Positions 1-11,500 of a stretch of DNA of 64,000 bases are shown in pieces. Under the pieces are notes generated by a model that worked only from the letters and a program-made list of their open reading frames with translations, searched no databases and was not told the DNA's origin. The stretch covers positions 310,001-374,000 of the forward strand of contig NZ_JAUOTO010000009.1 in NCBI RefSeq assembly GCF_030546645.1, read 5' to 3'. The stretch is from Flavitalea plasmicola. Its GTDB lineage: Bacteria; Bacteroidota; Bacteroidia; Chitinophagales; Chitinophagaceae. Both the position numbers and the translations under genes were made by a program. Every line of letters starts with the position of its first letter. The stretch's first letter is position 1.

Positions 1-53
1 CAATTTTACTGAAAATAATTGCTATTTAATTTTATTCCCTACCTTTACTGCGG

Positions 54-132
54 ACTTTAGGGGTGCTCGTTCACACGGGCTGAGATAATACCCTCAGAAC
101 CTGATCCGGTTAATACCGGCGAAGGGAAAAGA
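54..132 (+). promoter_or_regulatory. TPP riboswitch (THI-box) leader of the thiamin operon
   Basis: This leader carries the conserved thiamin pyrophosphate aptamer signatures in the right order: GGGGTGCTC, then CTGAGA, then ACCC, GAACCTGATC and the closing CGAAGGGA. CTTT at 55-58 can pair with AAAG at 128-131 to close P1. It sits about 70 nt before thiS and a full set of thi genes follows, which fits TPP-dependent repression of the operon. Upstream at 40-47 TACCTTTA resembles the Bacteroidota -7 element (TAnnTTTG) and may be the promoter; that part is weak. Confidence 0.95.
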
Positions 133-198
133 CGGACTCTCTCTTTCTGCGCGCAGCAGCACCTCTTATACTTATAATTCTTTTATTGAGATCGATGT

Positions 199-2719
<2,521 letters not shown>

Positions 2720-2730
<11 letters not shown>

Positions 2731-3487
2731 TCGTCCAAGAGTATTGGTGGTTGCGGGATTCGACCAGAGTGGCGGAGCGGGGGTCCTGTCGGATGTCAAG
2801 ACGCTGGAGGCGCATGGGGTGTATGGTTATGCCGTATGTACGGGGCTGACCTTTCAGAACGAGCGGACTATCACGCGTGTGCACTGGTATTCGGAGTCGG
2901 ATATTTTTGAACAGATAGATCTTTGTTTTGAGCAGGGAAGTTTCGAGTGGGTGAAGATAGGCGTGGGCAGGAGTATTGCTGTGCTGGCATCCATCATCGG
3001 ACATTTGAAGCAGCATAATCCGGAAGTGAGGATCGTGCTGGATCCTGTGATCAGGGCCAGCAGCGGTAAGGATTTCTGGGAGGGTACGGACCTGGAGGGT
3101 TTTGATCTCCTGGCCCGGCAATGCTGGCTGGTGACGCCCAATTGGGAGGAGATCGCATGGCTTTATCCCAATGAGGACATTCCGGAAGTCAGCCGCCGGC
3201 TGTCGGGGCTTTGCAACTTATATCTGAAAGGAGGGCATCATCCGCAGCTGCGGGGCAGGGATTATCTATGGAGCAAAGGGGAGCTGCGTGTGCTGGAGCC
3301 GTCGGTGGAAGCGGGGGCTATTTATCCCAAGCATGGGTCGGGCTGTGTACTGTCTTCTTCGCTGGCCGCGAACCTGGCGCTGGGATATGCTTTGCCGGAG
3401 GCCGCCGTGCGATCAAAAAGATATATCGAACAATTTTTAACCAGTAATAAAACTGCATTAGGATGGCATCGACTACCGGAAAAATAA
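2720..3487 (+). CDS. thiD: Hydroxymethylpyrimidine/phosphomethylpyrimidine kinase ThiD
   Basis: Ribokinase-fold kinase that phosphorylates HMP and HMP-P to the pyrophosphate used by ThiE. N-terminal [19 protein letters not shown] is the substrate/anion block, [11 protein letters not shown] the central block, and [17 protein letters not shown] the catalytic anion hole (GSGC in place of the common GTGC). The ATG at 2720 gives 255 aa; a TTG at 2711 would add three residues. The sequence is somewhat more diverged than typical ThiD in the middle, but the position between thiE-like and thiE-thiG supports the role. Confidence 0.88.
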
Positions 3488-4881
3488 GCGGATTGAATTT
3501 TATTACCAGGGATGAGGCACTTCTGACGCACCTGGAGCAGGTGGAGGCGGCCTGTCGCGCCGGGATCCGGTGGATACAACTGCGGATGAAGCAGGCGGAT
3601 GAAGCTACATTCCGTGAAACGGCATTGGCGGCCGGCAAGATCTGCGACGCCTGGGGTTGTACATTGATCCTCAATGACCGGGTGGGATTAGCGGCGGAAG
3701 TAGGTGCGCATGGGGTGCATGTGGGTAAGGAGGATATGTCGGTGGGAGAGGCACGGCGGCTGCTGGGCAGGGGGTTTATCATTGGAGGAACGGCCAATAC
3801 AATCGAAGATATCCGGGAGCATCACCGGCAAGGGGCTGATTATATAGGACTGGGGCCATTCCGGTGGACCAGCACGAAGAAAAACCTCAGTCCTTTATTG
3901 GGATTGGAGGGGTATCAGCGGATCATGGCACAGATGAGGGAGGAAGGGATCGAACTACCGGTGGTAGCCATTGGCGGGATAGCGCCAGAGGATATAGGGG
4001 CATTGATGGATGCGGGGGTCTATGGGATCGCTTTTTCGGGAGTGCTGGCGCATGCCGATGATTGGGCTGGCACGGTGCGCACGCTGGAAGCGGCAGTGCG
4101 GGGAGGGGGTAGTGCGCTGACCATTGCGGGCAGGACATTCAGGTCCAGGTTGTTTACGGGCACCGGAAAGTTCGGGTCCCCGTCGTTGATGGAAAGCGCT
4201 TTGGTGGCCAGTGGGTCCGAGCTGGTAACAGTGGCGTTGAAACGGGTGGATGTGCGTCGATCGGATGCCGACGACCTGCTGCTGCATTTGCGTCACCCCC
4301 ATATTCATCTATTGCCGAATACGTCCGGGGTCCGGACTGCGAAGGAGGCCGTATTTGCGGCTGAGCTTGCCCGTGAGGCGTTGGGGACGCATTGGCTGAA
4401 GCTGGAGATACATCCTGATCCGAGGTGGCTGCTGCCTGATCCTGTTGAGACCTTGCTGGCGGCGGAAATATTGGTAAAGAAAGGATTTGTGGTACTGCCT
4501 TATATTCATGCGGACCCGGTGTTATGCAGGAGGCTGGAGGATGTGGGTGTGGCTGCCGTAATGCCTTTGGGTTCGCCTATTGGGAGCAATAAGGGATTGC
4601 GGACGCGGGATTTCCTGGAGATCATCATTGCGCAGAGCCGGGTGCCAGTGGTGGTGGATGCAGGCATCGGCGCGCCTTCCGATGCTGCCGGCGCACTCGA
4701 GATGGGTGCTGATGCGGTGTTGGTGAATACGGCGATAGCCGCCAGCGCCCATCCTGTACAAATGGCGAGGGCTTTCAGGCTGGCTGTGGAAGGTGGCAGG
4801 ATGGCTTATGAGGCGAAGCTGGCGCCGGCATCGGCGGAGGCTGTAGCCAGCAGTCCTTTGACGGCTTTTTTAGATGTATAA
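3463..4881 (+). CDS. thiEG: Fused thiamin-phosphate synthase and thiazole synthase (ThiE-ThiG)
   Basis: One uninterrupted 472-aa reading frame contains two complete enzymes. Residues 1 to about 212 are ThiE: IQLRMK at 38-43, NDR at 71-73, GVHVGKED at 84-91 and [13 protein letters not shown] at 129-141. Residues about 216-472 are Thi[14 protein letters not shown] at 285-297, the LKLEIHPD block with the Schiff-base lysine (Lys313), GSPIGSNKG at 370-378 and [12 protein letters not shown] at 398-409. The joint is a short Gly-rich stretch near 214-216. ThiG makes the thiazole phosphate and ThiE couples it to HMP-PP, so the fusion joins consecutive steps. It overlaps thiD by 25 bp and thiH by 8 bp. 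In most Bacteroidota thiE and thiG are separate genes. Confidence 0.93.
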   Translation: MASTTGKISGLNFITRDEALLTHLEQVEAACRAGIRWIQLRMKQADEATFRETALAAGKICDAWGCTLILNDRVGLAAEVGAHGVHVGKEDMSVGEARRLLGRGFIIGGTANTIEDIREHHRQGADYIGLGPFRWTSTKKNLSPLLGLEGYQRIMAQMREEGIELPVVAIGGIAPEDIGALMDAGVYGIAFSGVLAHADDWAGTVRTLEAAVRGGGSALTIAGRTFRSRLFTGTGKFGSPSLMESALVASGSELVTVALKRVDVRRSDADDLLLHLRHPHIHLLPNTSGVRTAKEAVFAAELAREALGTHWLKLEIHPDPRWLLPDPVETLLAAEILVKKGFVVLPYIHADPVLCRRLEDVGVAAVMPLGSPIGSNKGLRTRDFLEIIIAQSRVPVVVDAGIGAPSDAAGALEMGADAVLVNTAIAASAHPVQMARAFRLAVEGGRMAYEAKLAPASAEAVASSPLTAFLDV

Positions 4882-6076
4882 ATCTTTATCTATGTTCTCA
4901 AAGATATTTCAGCGGGAGGAGTGGGGCCTTGTTAAAAGCAGTATTTATAGTAAGACCGCGGCGGATGTGGAGCGGGCTTTGGCGCGTGACAGTCGTGACC
5001 TGGAGGATTTCAAGGCGCTTATTTCTCCCGCGGCGGCGCCTTACCTGGAGACGATGGCACAGATGAGCCACCGGCTTACCATCAAGCGCTTTGGGAAGGT
5101 GATGCAACTGTATATCCCATTATATCTATCCAACGAATGCCAGAACATCTGTACTTATTGCGGCTTCAGCTATGACAATAAGATCCGGCGCAGGACGCTG
5201 AGCGCGGGAGAATTACTGAAAGAGGCGGACGTCATCAGGCAGATGGGATATGAGCATGTCCTGCTGGTAAGCGGGGAGGCCAATCAGACTGTAGGGGTGG
5301 ATTATTTTATTAAAGCGCTGCAGGTGGTGCGGCCGCATTTTGCGAATATTTCCATGGAGGTGCAGCCGCTGGACCAGGAAGATTATGAGCGATTGATACA
5401 GGAGGGGCTGCATACCGTGCTGGTGTACCAGGAGACCTACCACCGGGAGGATTACAAGCTGCATCATCCGAAGGGAAAGAAATCGAATTTCGGGTACAGG
5501 CTGGAGACACCTGACCGGCTGGGTAGAGCCGGGATCCATAAGATGGGGTTGGGGGTATTGATCGGGCTGGAGGATTGGCGGACGGATAGTTTTTTTACGG
5601 CGATGCATCTGCGATACCTGGAGAAAGTGTATTGGCGGACGAAGTATTCCATTTCTTTTCCCAGGCTGCGGCCTTTTCAAGCTGCAAGCTACAAGCTGCA
5701 AGCTGCAAGTGATGAAGTAGGAGCTGTGAGTGGCGAGCTGCAAGCTGCAAGCGGGGCTATTCAGCCGAAGGTGGAGATGACGGACCGGGAGCTGATCCAG
5801 CTGATCTGCGCTTACCGATTGTTGGATGAAGAGGTGGAGCTGTCGTTATCCACGCGGGAAAGTCCATTATTCCGGGACCATGCGATCCGGCTGGGCATTA
5901 CAGCGATCAGTGCGGGCTCGAGGACGAATCCGGGAGGGTATGCTGTTGATCCGGGGTCGTTAGAGCAATTTGAGATACATGATGACCGGAGTCCGGCGGC
6001 AATAGCTGCGATGATCCGGGGACAGGGCTATGAACCTGTGTGGAAGGATTGGGATGCTGTGCTGCAAATGAAATGA
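4874..6076 (+). CDS. thiH: 2-iminoacetate synthase (tyrosine lyase) ThiH with a repeat-derived insert
   Basis: Radical-SAM enzyme that cleaves tyrosine to give dehydroglycine for ThiG. The cluster motif CxxxCxxC is present as Cys89, Cys93 and Cys96 (CQNICTYC), with family blocks [31 protein letters not shown] and SISFPRLRP. Immediately after RPF an Ala/Ser-rich stretch of 28 residues (269-296) interrupts the usual [12 protein letters not shown] block; it is encoded by twelve 7-bp repeats and keeps the frame. ISTRES-like (LSTRES) and [16 protein letters not shown] follow intact. Start ATG 4874 overlaps the previous stop; ATG 4892 is an alternative. The enzyme may tolerate the insert, which would fall in a surface loop. 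Confidence 0.93.
   Translation: MYKSLSMFSKIFQREEWGLVKSSIYSKTAADVERALARDSRDLEDFKALISPAAAPYLETMAQMSHRLTIKRFGKVMQLYIPLYLSNECQNICTYCGFSYDNKIRRRTLSAGELLKEADVIRQMGYEHVLLVSGEANQTVGVDYFIKALQVVRPHFANISMEVQPLDQEDYERLIQEGLHTVLVYQETYHREDYKLHHPKGKKSNFGYRLETPDRLGRAGIHKMGLGVLIGLEDWRTDSFFTAMHLRYLEKVYWRTKYSISFPRLRPFQAASYKLQAASDEVGAVSGELQAASGAIQPKVEMTDRELIQLICAYRLLDEEVELSLSTRESPLFRDHAIRLGITAISAGSRTNPGGYAVDPGSLEQFEIHDDRSPAAIAAMIRGQGYEPVWKDWDAVLQMK
5678..5761 (+). repeat. Twelve-unit heptanucleotide repeat tract inside thiH
   Basis: From 5678 the sequence reads as consecutive 7-mers based on CAAGCTG (caagctg, caagcta, caagctg, caagctg, caagtga, tgaagta, ggagctg, tgagtgg, cgagctg, caagctg, caagcgg, ggctatt). Twelve heptads make 84 bp, which is 28 codons, so the reading frame of thiH is preserved. 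The central units are degenerate. Confidence 0.85.
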
Positions 6077-6078
6077 GA

Positions 6079-6138
6079 AAAAAAGCCCCCAAAATGTGTC
6101 TAACATTTTGGGGGCATATCAGATTGGCGGGCTTTTTT
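6079..6138. terminator. Probable bidirectional terminator between thiH and the LamG gene
   Basis: A perfect 13-bp stem (6085-6097 with 6103-6115, loop GTCTA) is flanked on the left by an A-run (T-run for the minus strand). A wider pairing of AAAAAAGCCC (6079-6088) with GGGCTTTTTT (6129-6138) provides a T-run for the plus strand. It lies directly after the thiH stop and before the stop of the convergent LamG gene. Confidence 0.85.
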
Positions 6139-6141
6139 AAT

Positions 6142-8073
6142 TTAGGGGATTAATATTTTTGTCGACAGCTCGTCGCCGATGGTATTGATCACCTTCACGA
6201 AATAGATGCCAGCCGGGAGTTGGGAGAGGGTGGTCTTCCCTGCGGAAAGACGACCTGCCTGGATCACGTTACCGGCGGCGTTAGAGATCGAATACAGTTC
6301 CGTGCTGCCTTTTTGCAGGAGTACCTCTACGGACCTGGCGCCTGTGGAGTACCAGATCAAATGGCCTGTACGGGTGAAGGACAGCACTTTTACCTCGCTG
6401 TAGGTGGGCGTAAGGTCAAGGTCCCTTTCCTTCAGGCGATAGTAGTTCCTGCCTTCGACGGGATCGTTATCCAAAAAGGCATAGGTCAGGAGGCCGTGGC
6501 TGTTGCCAGCCGCGGGGGTGCTGCCGATGTCTGTGTAGTCGATGCCGTTGGCACTTCTCTGGATGATGAAATCCTTGGTATTCTCTTCCTGGGCGGTCTG
6601 CCATTGAAGCAATGCGCTGTTGCCTTGTTTAGCCACTGTGAACCGGGTAATGGTAACAGGCAGAACGATGTTATGCAATGAGAAGTTAGAGGCCGAGGCG
6701 GATAACAGCGAAAAGTTGCTCAGGGTGCCATTATTGGTAAGGGGGGCATTGTCGACGGCTACTTTCAGGCCTGTGTTGTCCCCGTCCGGGATACCTTGGT
6801 CGAAGCTCCACACGGATAAGAGATTAGTTTCATTACCGGTAAGTGAATTGCCGATGTTGGTTGCTATCTGGGGGCCCGTGAGGGGTACTTTCCAGATGCG
6901 TACTTCGTCGATGCTACCATTCCATTGCTGTGAAAAGTCGACGCCGTTGCCACCGATGTGCAAAGGCTGGTTGAGGACAGCGTTGTCGTAACCATAGGGC
7001 GTATTGGTAATATAATTGCCGTTGACATACAGGGCCGTGGTATCTCCTGATGCTGCCGGGGCGGTGACCAAGGCTACATGGTACCATTTGTTGGCGGTGA
7101 AGCCGGCGGGATAGTCGATGTAGTGTACGCCATCAGCAGTGTTATGAATACCGATGCGGTTATTGCCAAAACTGTTGTCCAGGGTCATGGTGAAGTGAGA
7201 TCCTCCAGGCCCACGATTGGCCAGGAAAGCGGACTCATTGGACAGGCTGCCGGGTTTGAGCCATGCTTCGACCGTACCTGTCGTCAGGTTAGCGGAATCG
7301 GAGATCATGTCCACCTGGGTATTATTCGTCACGTCGAAAGTGAGGGCGTTGTTTGAGGTCTGTATGGGAATGACCGGATGTGTGGGCGAACCGTTCAGGG
7401 TGAGGTCAACGCCGGTGGTCGCAGTGCTGTTGGCTGCGATGGCACCGGAGGTTTCATCCATTTTATAGTAAGCGAACAAGTGCGGTGTGGAAGGCAATAC
7501 GGTGCCATACATGCCCGCCTTGATCTCCGCGGTCGTACGTATGGTATCCCAGATGCGCAGTTGGTCCAGCTTACCTGTGAAATAAGTGGTATTGTCCGTA
7601 GAGGTGCCCAACTGCGTCGGGGTGCCGCTTGATCCATTGAAATAGTTGAAATCCGTGGAGTCGACCATTCGCCCATTGAGATAAAGGTATCCCTGGAATG
7701 CATTGCCATCAATGGCCAGGGCGATGTGGTTCCATTGACCGATGGGAAGCTGGACGTCAGAGTCCAGCCAGGTATCTCCCATTAAGAGGTGGTTGCTATG
7801 GTCACCATCATAGCCAATGTAGAAAGCATTACCAGTGGGGCCTTGTGAAACAAAATAGTGCAGACCTGCCTGGGCAACGGGAACGTACACCCAAAATTCG
7901 ACAGTAGCATTAAAGCCGATACTCGGCACGATGTAGGTATTAGCGCCGGCGGAGGCGTAATCCGAAGATAAGCTATCGAAGCTAAGACCTCTGTTAGTCT
8001 GCGCTGAAAGGGATAAGGAGCCAAACACTAGCATCAGCAACATGCAAAGCGCTGTTGTAAAATTTTTACACAT
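6142..8073 (-). CDS. Secreted LamG-domain protein with T9SS sorting domain
   Basis: A 643-aa protein with a signal peptide (hydrophobic 8-24, SAQ end at about 25). Two concanavalin-like LamG domains follow (about residues 30-210 and 240-420), each with the IGQWNHIALAIDGN or NKWYHVALVT pattern and the DQLRIW / DEVRIW signature. A beta-rich stretch typical of T9SS proteins (LPVTITRFTVAKQGN, then LLQWQTAQEENTKDF) leads to a C-terminal type A sorting domain of about 80 residues ending LSTKILIP. It is probably exported and anchored or released at the cell surface by the type IX system. Ligand unknown. It converges with the thi operon and has its own spacer upstream. Confidence 0.88.
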   Translation of the reverse strand: MCKNFTTALCMLLMLVFGSLSLSAQTNRGLSFDSLSSDYASAGANTYIVPSIGFNATVEFWVYVPVAQAGLHYFVSQGPTGNAFYIGYDGDHSNHLLMGDTWLDSDVQLPIGQWNHIALAIDGNAFQGYLYLNGRMVDSTDFNYFNGSSGTPTQLGTSTDNTTYFTGKLDQLRIWDTIRTTAEIKAGMYGTVLPSTPHLFAYYKMDETSGAIAANSTATTGVDLTLNGSPTHPVIPIQTSNNALTFDVTNNTQVDMISDSANLTTGTVEAWLKPGSLSNESAFLANRGPGGSHFTMTLDNSFGNNRIGIHNTADGVHYIDYPAGFTANKWYHVALVTAPAASGDTTALYVNGNYITNTPYGYDNAVLNQPLHIGGNGVDFSQQWNGSIDEVRIWKVPLTGPQIATNIGNSLTGNETNLLSVWSFDQGIPDGDNTGLKVAVDNAPLTNNGTLSNFSLLSASASNFSLHNIVLPVTITRFTVAKQGNSALLQWQTAQEENTKDFIIQRSANGIDYTDIGSTPAAGNSHGLLTYAFLDNDPVEGRNYYRLKERDLDLTPTYSEVKVLSFTRTGHLIWYSTGARSVEVLLQKGSTELYSISNAAGNVIQAGRLSAGKTTLSQLPAGIYFVKVINTIGDELSTKILIP

Positions 8074-8298
8074 AGAAATTGGATTTAGAATAGGATAGTG
8101 GTTTCAATAGAAAATCGATCTATTAAAACGACCCGTGGGACAAAATATTGTAAAACGGCAATGGCGGTGAATTTTCATTGATGTAAATGCCTGTCATAAG
8201 GGTTTTCATGGATGCAGTGGTCGTTCTTTGTCCGATCGAGGGTGCGTTTTAAAATGACCGTTATTTTCCTGTAAAAACTACTATCTGCGGAAGCGTAT

Positions 8299-9168
8299 TT
8301 ACGCGGTGGCGCCTTGCATAAATTTCCTGCGATAATTGAGCGGGCTGGTATGCATGCGGGCGCGAAATGTTTTGTAAAAGTGTGAGAGGTCACCGAAGCC
8401 GCAGTCGAAGCAGATGGCAGATATGGGTTCATTGGTTTGCACGAGCTGGCGGACGGCGTGGTCCAGTCTGTATTGGATGACTGTTTCCATAAAGGTTTTG
8501 CGCGTGATCTTCCTGAAGTAGCGGCAGAAGGCATTGGGGGACATGCCTGCGATGGCAGCGGCTTTTTCGAGGGATATGGGTTCCCGGAAATTTTCTACCA
8601 GCCAGGCGAATATGGGGTGGATCCTTTCGCGTTCGGCGGGCGTCAGGCCGGCTGTGATGCCGTTGGTATCCAGGGGGGCCAGGTCCTGCTCCAGGGCCAG
8701 TTCCTGGAGGAGCTCCAGGAACCTGATGAGCCTGCGGAAATCGTTTTTTTCGGCGGCCAGCGCATGGATACGGGGCTGGACGGAGCTGTTGGGGAACCGG
8801 ATGCCGCAGAGGCTGCTGTGCAGGAGGCGTTGAATGGCACAGAGCTCGGCAGAGGAGAAAAAGCCTTGTCCCAGGCAGTCGGCAGCGAACTGGATGACAA
8901 TGGAAGATGCGGCGCCGGCGGGTTCCAGTTTCCAGCAATGGGGAAGATTAGGGCCCAATAAGACCAGGTCACCAGGCTGAAAGCCGGCCAGATGGCTGCC
9001 TACGTAGCGTTTGCCGCTGCCGGCTGTGATGAGGGTCAGCTCGTATTCCGGGTGAAAATGAAAAGGAGCTCTAAAGCCTGATTCGTCGAATGTCGTGACG
9101 AGAAAGGAATGGCCGGTGGTAGGCTGCAGTACTTCATAAGCGGCTTTCAGCATTGCATTTTTTGTCAA
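8299..9168 (-). CDS. AraC-family transcriptional regulator
   Basis: A 289-aa regulator with an N-terminal cupin-like sensor (HFHPEYELTLITAGSGKRYVG and GDLVLLGPNLPHCW, both typical of AraC cupins) and a C-terminal double helix-turn-helix (about 190-285), including AAAIAGMSPNAFCRYFRKITRK and the conserved second-helix block AICFDCGFGDLSHFYKTFR. It is divergent from the phytanoyl-CoA dioxygenase-like gene, with about 75-100 bp between the starts, so regulation of that neighbour and of itself is likely. The effector may be a small sugar-like or acid molecule, but nothing in the sequence identifies it. Confidence 0.93.
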   Translation of the reverse strand: MTKNAMLKAAYEVLQPTTGHSFLVTTFDESGFRAPFHFHPEYELTLITAGSGKRYVGSHLAGFQPGDLVLLGPNLPHCWKLEPAGAASSIVIQFAADCLGQGFFSSAELCAIQRLLHSSLCGIRFPNSSVQPRIHALAAEKNDFRRLIRFLELLQELALEQDLAPLDTNGITAGLTPAERERIHPIFAWLVENFREPISLEKAAAIAGMSPNAFCRYFRKITRKTFMETVIQYRLDHAVRQLVQTNEPISAICFDCGFGDLSHFYKTFRARMHTSPLNYRRKFMQGATA

Positions 9169-9192
9169 TAAATTTATGAATTTATCTTGATT

Positions 9193-9207
9193 GGGGTAAT
9201 ATTCCCC
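9193..9207. promoter_or_regulatory. Inverted repeat GGGG-N7-CCCC, candidate operator
   Basis: GGGGTAATATTCCCC lies in the short divergent spacer between the araC-type gene and the dioxygenase-like gene, just upstream of TATTTGG, which resembles a Bacteroidota -7 box. Position and symmetry suggest an operator; the binding protein is not known. A close variant occurs at 56969-56982. Confidence 0.4.
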
Positions 9208-9242
9208 AGTATTTGGTCAATTTGCCCGTGCCTTTTTTCCGG

Positions 9243-10085
9243 ATGAATGGCGTACTTAGCGGACATATGACAGCTCAAAAAAATTTAATGCCGCTGGATG
9301 ATGTGCGCACTGTCACTTCTGCGCAGCGGGAGGAGTTCCGGGAGAACGGGCATATCCTCGTCAGGGGAGTATTGAGCCCTGATGAAGTGGCAGTCTACCG
9401 GCCTGTGGTAGCCGATGCCGTAAAGCGCCTGCGGACGGAGAAGCGCCGGCTTTCGGAAAGAGATACTTATGGGAAGGCATTTCTGCAGATAATGAACCTT
9501 TGGAGGGTGGATGAGGGGGTGCGACGCCTGGTACTGTCCAGGCGACTGGGCAAGATGGCGGCAGATCTGCTGGGCGTGGGCAATGTGCGGATCTACCATG
9601 ATCAGGCCTTATTTAAAGAGCCTGGCGGCGGGCCTACTCCCTGGCATCAGGACCAGTATTACTGGCCTATCGACACGCCCAATACTGTCACGATGTGGAT
9701 GCCGATGACGGATATTACGGTGGACATGGGCATGTTGACATTTGCTTCCGGCAGCCACAAGCGGGGAACTGTGCTGGACGAGGAGATCTCTGATGAGTCG
9801 GATAACAGCTACAGGAAGTATATAAAAGAAAATCAGTATGCAGTGACCCGGGCTGCGGGTATGCTGGCGGGCGATGCCACCTGGCATTACGGGAATACCG
9901 TGCATAGCGCCCCCGGCAATGACTCTGATAAAATGCGGGAGGTGATGACAATAATCTACATGGCTGACGGTGCGCGGATCACCCGGCCGAACAGCCCCGC
10001 GCAGACCAATGACCTGAACACCTGGCTGATGGGGTTACCACCGGGCCGGCTGGCAGCCTCTGAACTAAATCCCCTCGTGCTATGA
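9243..10085 (+). CDS. Phytanoyl-CoA dioxygenase (PhyH) family protein
   Basis: Fe(II)/2-oxoglutarate-dependent oxygenase family. With ATG 9243 the protein has 280 aa. Iron ligands can be assigned as His135 and Asp137 in TPWHQDQYYW and His221 in HYGNTVHSAPGN, with Arg232 a candidate 2-oxoglutarate anchor. ATG 9267 or TTG 9213 are other possible starts; the family-like sequence begins only after the ATG at 9267. Substrate is unknown: such enzymes hydroxylate lipids, amino acids or small metabolites. The divergent AraC gene suggests that expression is induced by a specific compound. Confidence 0.88.
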   Translation: MNGVLSGHMTAQKNLMPLDDVRTVTSAQREEFRENGHILVRGVLSPDEVAVYRPVVADAVKRLRTEKRRLSERDTYGKAFLQIMNLWRVDEGVRRLVLSRRLGKMAADLLGVGNVRIYHDQALFKEPGGGPTPWHQDQYYWPIDTPNTVTMWMPMTDITVDMGMLTFASGSHKRGTVLDEEISDESDNSYRKYIKENQYAVTRAAGMLAGDATWHYGNTVHSAPGNDSDKMREVMTIIYMADGARITRPNSPAQTNDLNTWLMGLPPGRLAASELNPLVL

Positions 10086-10593
10086 ATGACCGGAAGCCAG
10101 GCGCCTGCGAACTCCGGGGAAGATATTCTACGACAAGTGTGAAAATGTGATCCTTGCAATCAAGTTGGGTATCAAACCGGCAGCGGCGGGAGTGATTGGG
10201 GGGGTGGCACATGGATTGCTGGTGTATAAGCCGGCCGTTGCCTTTCAGACCGCGGCGTAAAAGAGACAGTAAGAAGGGCTGCCGGTGTCGATTCCCATTC
10301 CGGGAAATGTGAAGTGCAAGGCAAACAGCGTTGAGTTTTGTAATAGTAAATCCTGCAGTTTCCACCGTAGTTTCCGGAATGTGCACATGAACCAGGTAAG
10401 CGGTACTGCCAGGTGCAGTGGATGTGCCACGGCGATCGGAGGAGGGACGGAAACTTCGTGGGCGGCTACCCGTCAATGTTTACGGGGATTGCAGGAGAAA
10501 GGGGGGCATGTTTTCATTTATATATATTAATATATATGCGACCTGATAATTAATATGGGGATTATGTGGAAAATACCATCTTATGGGTATTTT
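10086..10593. other. Spacer without a convincing gene
   Basis: About 500 bp between the dioxygenase-like gene and an AT-rich block. No ORF with recognisable motifs was found on either strand. From 10090 one plus-strand frame is open to 10258 and reads like weak coding sequence (FYDKCENVILAIKLGIKP) but has no start codon, so it may be the remnant of a lost gene. The GC content drops sharply from about 10510. Confidence 0.4.
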
Positions 10594-10881
10594 TTATTCC
10601 GGGAAAAATTCCCAAATTGCACCCGGATACAAAAATAATAGAACAATAAATTTGAATAATAGAAAAACAATCATTAGTTTTATGTCACTATTAATGCATG
10701 CCATATTCAAGTCCTCTGAATAGTCGGCGAATATCTTTCGATGTATTTCTTTTGACAGTCCCACAAATCCTTGAAATTCCTTGTGTCTTTTGTAACGATT
10801 TGAATTAATAGTTTGATAATCCACATCACTATTCGGTAAAGCCTGCTTCGCGATCTGAGAAGTATCATTGTTTGATGCCAA
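10594..10881 (-). CDS. Hypothetical small protein with C-terminal membrane segment
   Basis: A possible 95-aa protein starting at TTG with a purine-rich AAGAGGT just upstream. It is polar and basic for 65 residues, then has one hydrophobic segment (IKLMIVFLLFKFIVLLFLY). The stretch is AT-rich compared with its neighbours, which could mean recent acquisition or simply non-coding DNA. An overlapping ATG ORF in another frame (10707-10910) is less convincing. No family recognised. Confidence 0.3.
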   Translation of the reverse strand: MASNNDTSQIAKQALPNSDVDYQTINSNRYKRHKEFQGFVGLSKEIHRKIFADYSEDLNMACINSDIKLMIVFLLFKFIVLLFLYPGAIWEFFPE

Positions 10882-10957
10882 TACCTCTTGTAAGCCATTT
10901 CCATTGCCATCCTAGAAAGATTAAGTTTCTACTTAACCGCTTAAAAAGAAATTGGTG

Positions 10958-11362
10958 ATGAAAAAGCAAATATTGGCGATCGATGACAGCAAGGCCATTC
11001 GTTTTTTGTTACAGACTGTTTTGGGAAAAGAATACAGTGTGATTACCGTGCCTGATGGATTTTCTGCGATGTATTATCTTTCCCACCGACAGATGCCTGA
11101 TCTAATAATTGCAGACCCCCAGCTTCCGGATATGGAGAACTGGGAACTGATACAACAGCTTTCTTCCAGCGGGATGTACGGAGATATACCCCTAATCGTA
11201 TTATCCGGACTGGAAAAGAAGGAAACAGAGTTGAAATGCCTGGAGTATGGTATTGTCAAGCATTTTGTGAAGCCCTTTAATCCTGTCGATCTGATGTCAG
11301 CCATCAGCGACCTGGTAAAGAGCCGGCAGCTGGACAAAGACCTATCCGCCATGGCAAGTTAA
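10958..11362 (+). CDS. Single-domain response regulator
   Basis: A 134-aa CheY-like receiver with no output domain. Acidic pair Asp9-Asp10, phospho-acceptor Asp53 (in IIADPQLPDMENW), Ser83 at the switch position and Lys105 in KPFNP are all in place. The start ATG 10958 is preferred to TTG 10952. It stands 138 bp upstream of the initiating sugar transferase, whose N-terminus (residues about 80-165) also looks like a degenerate receiver; the two may be linked in controlling polysaccharide synthesis, but this is inference. No kinase is adjacent. Confidence 0.92.
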   Translation: MKKQILAIDDSKAIRFLLQTVLGKEYSVITVPDGFSAMYYLSHRQMPDLIIADPQLPDMENWELIQQLSSSGMYGDIPLIVLSGLEKKETELKCLEYGIVKHFVKPFNPVDLMSAISDLVKSRQLDKDLSAMAS

Positions 11363-11500
11363 GAGGAAGTTATAGATTGGTATTGCTCACCGTATGAAAT
11401 GCTTTGTGCTAAAGTGTAGTCCTTTTTGTAGAGCTATTTCCTATTAGGGCAAAACCGCTATTTCTGAACCACCGTATTTATGAAACCGTAAACCTTTTGT

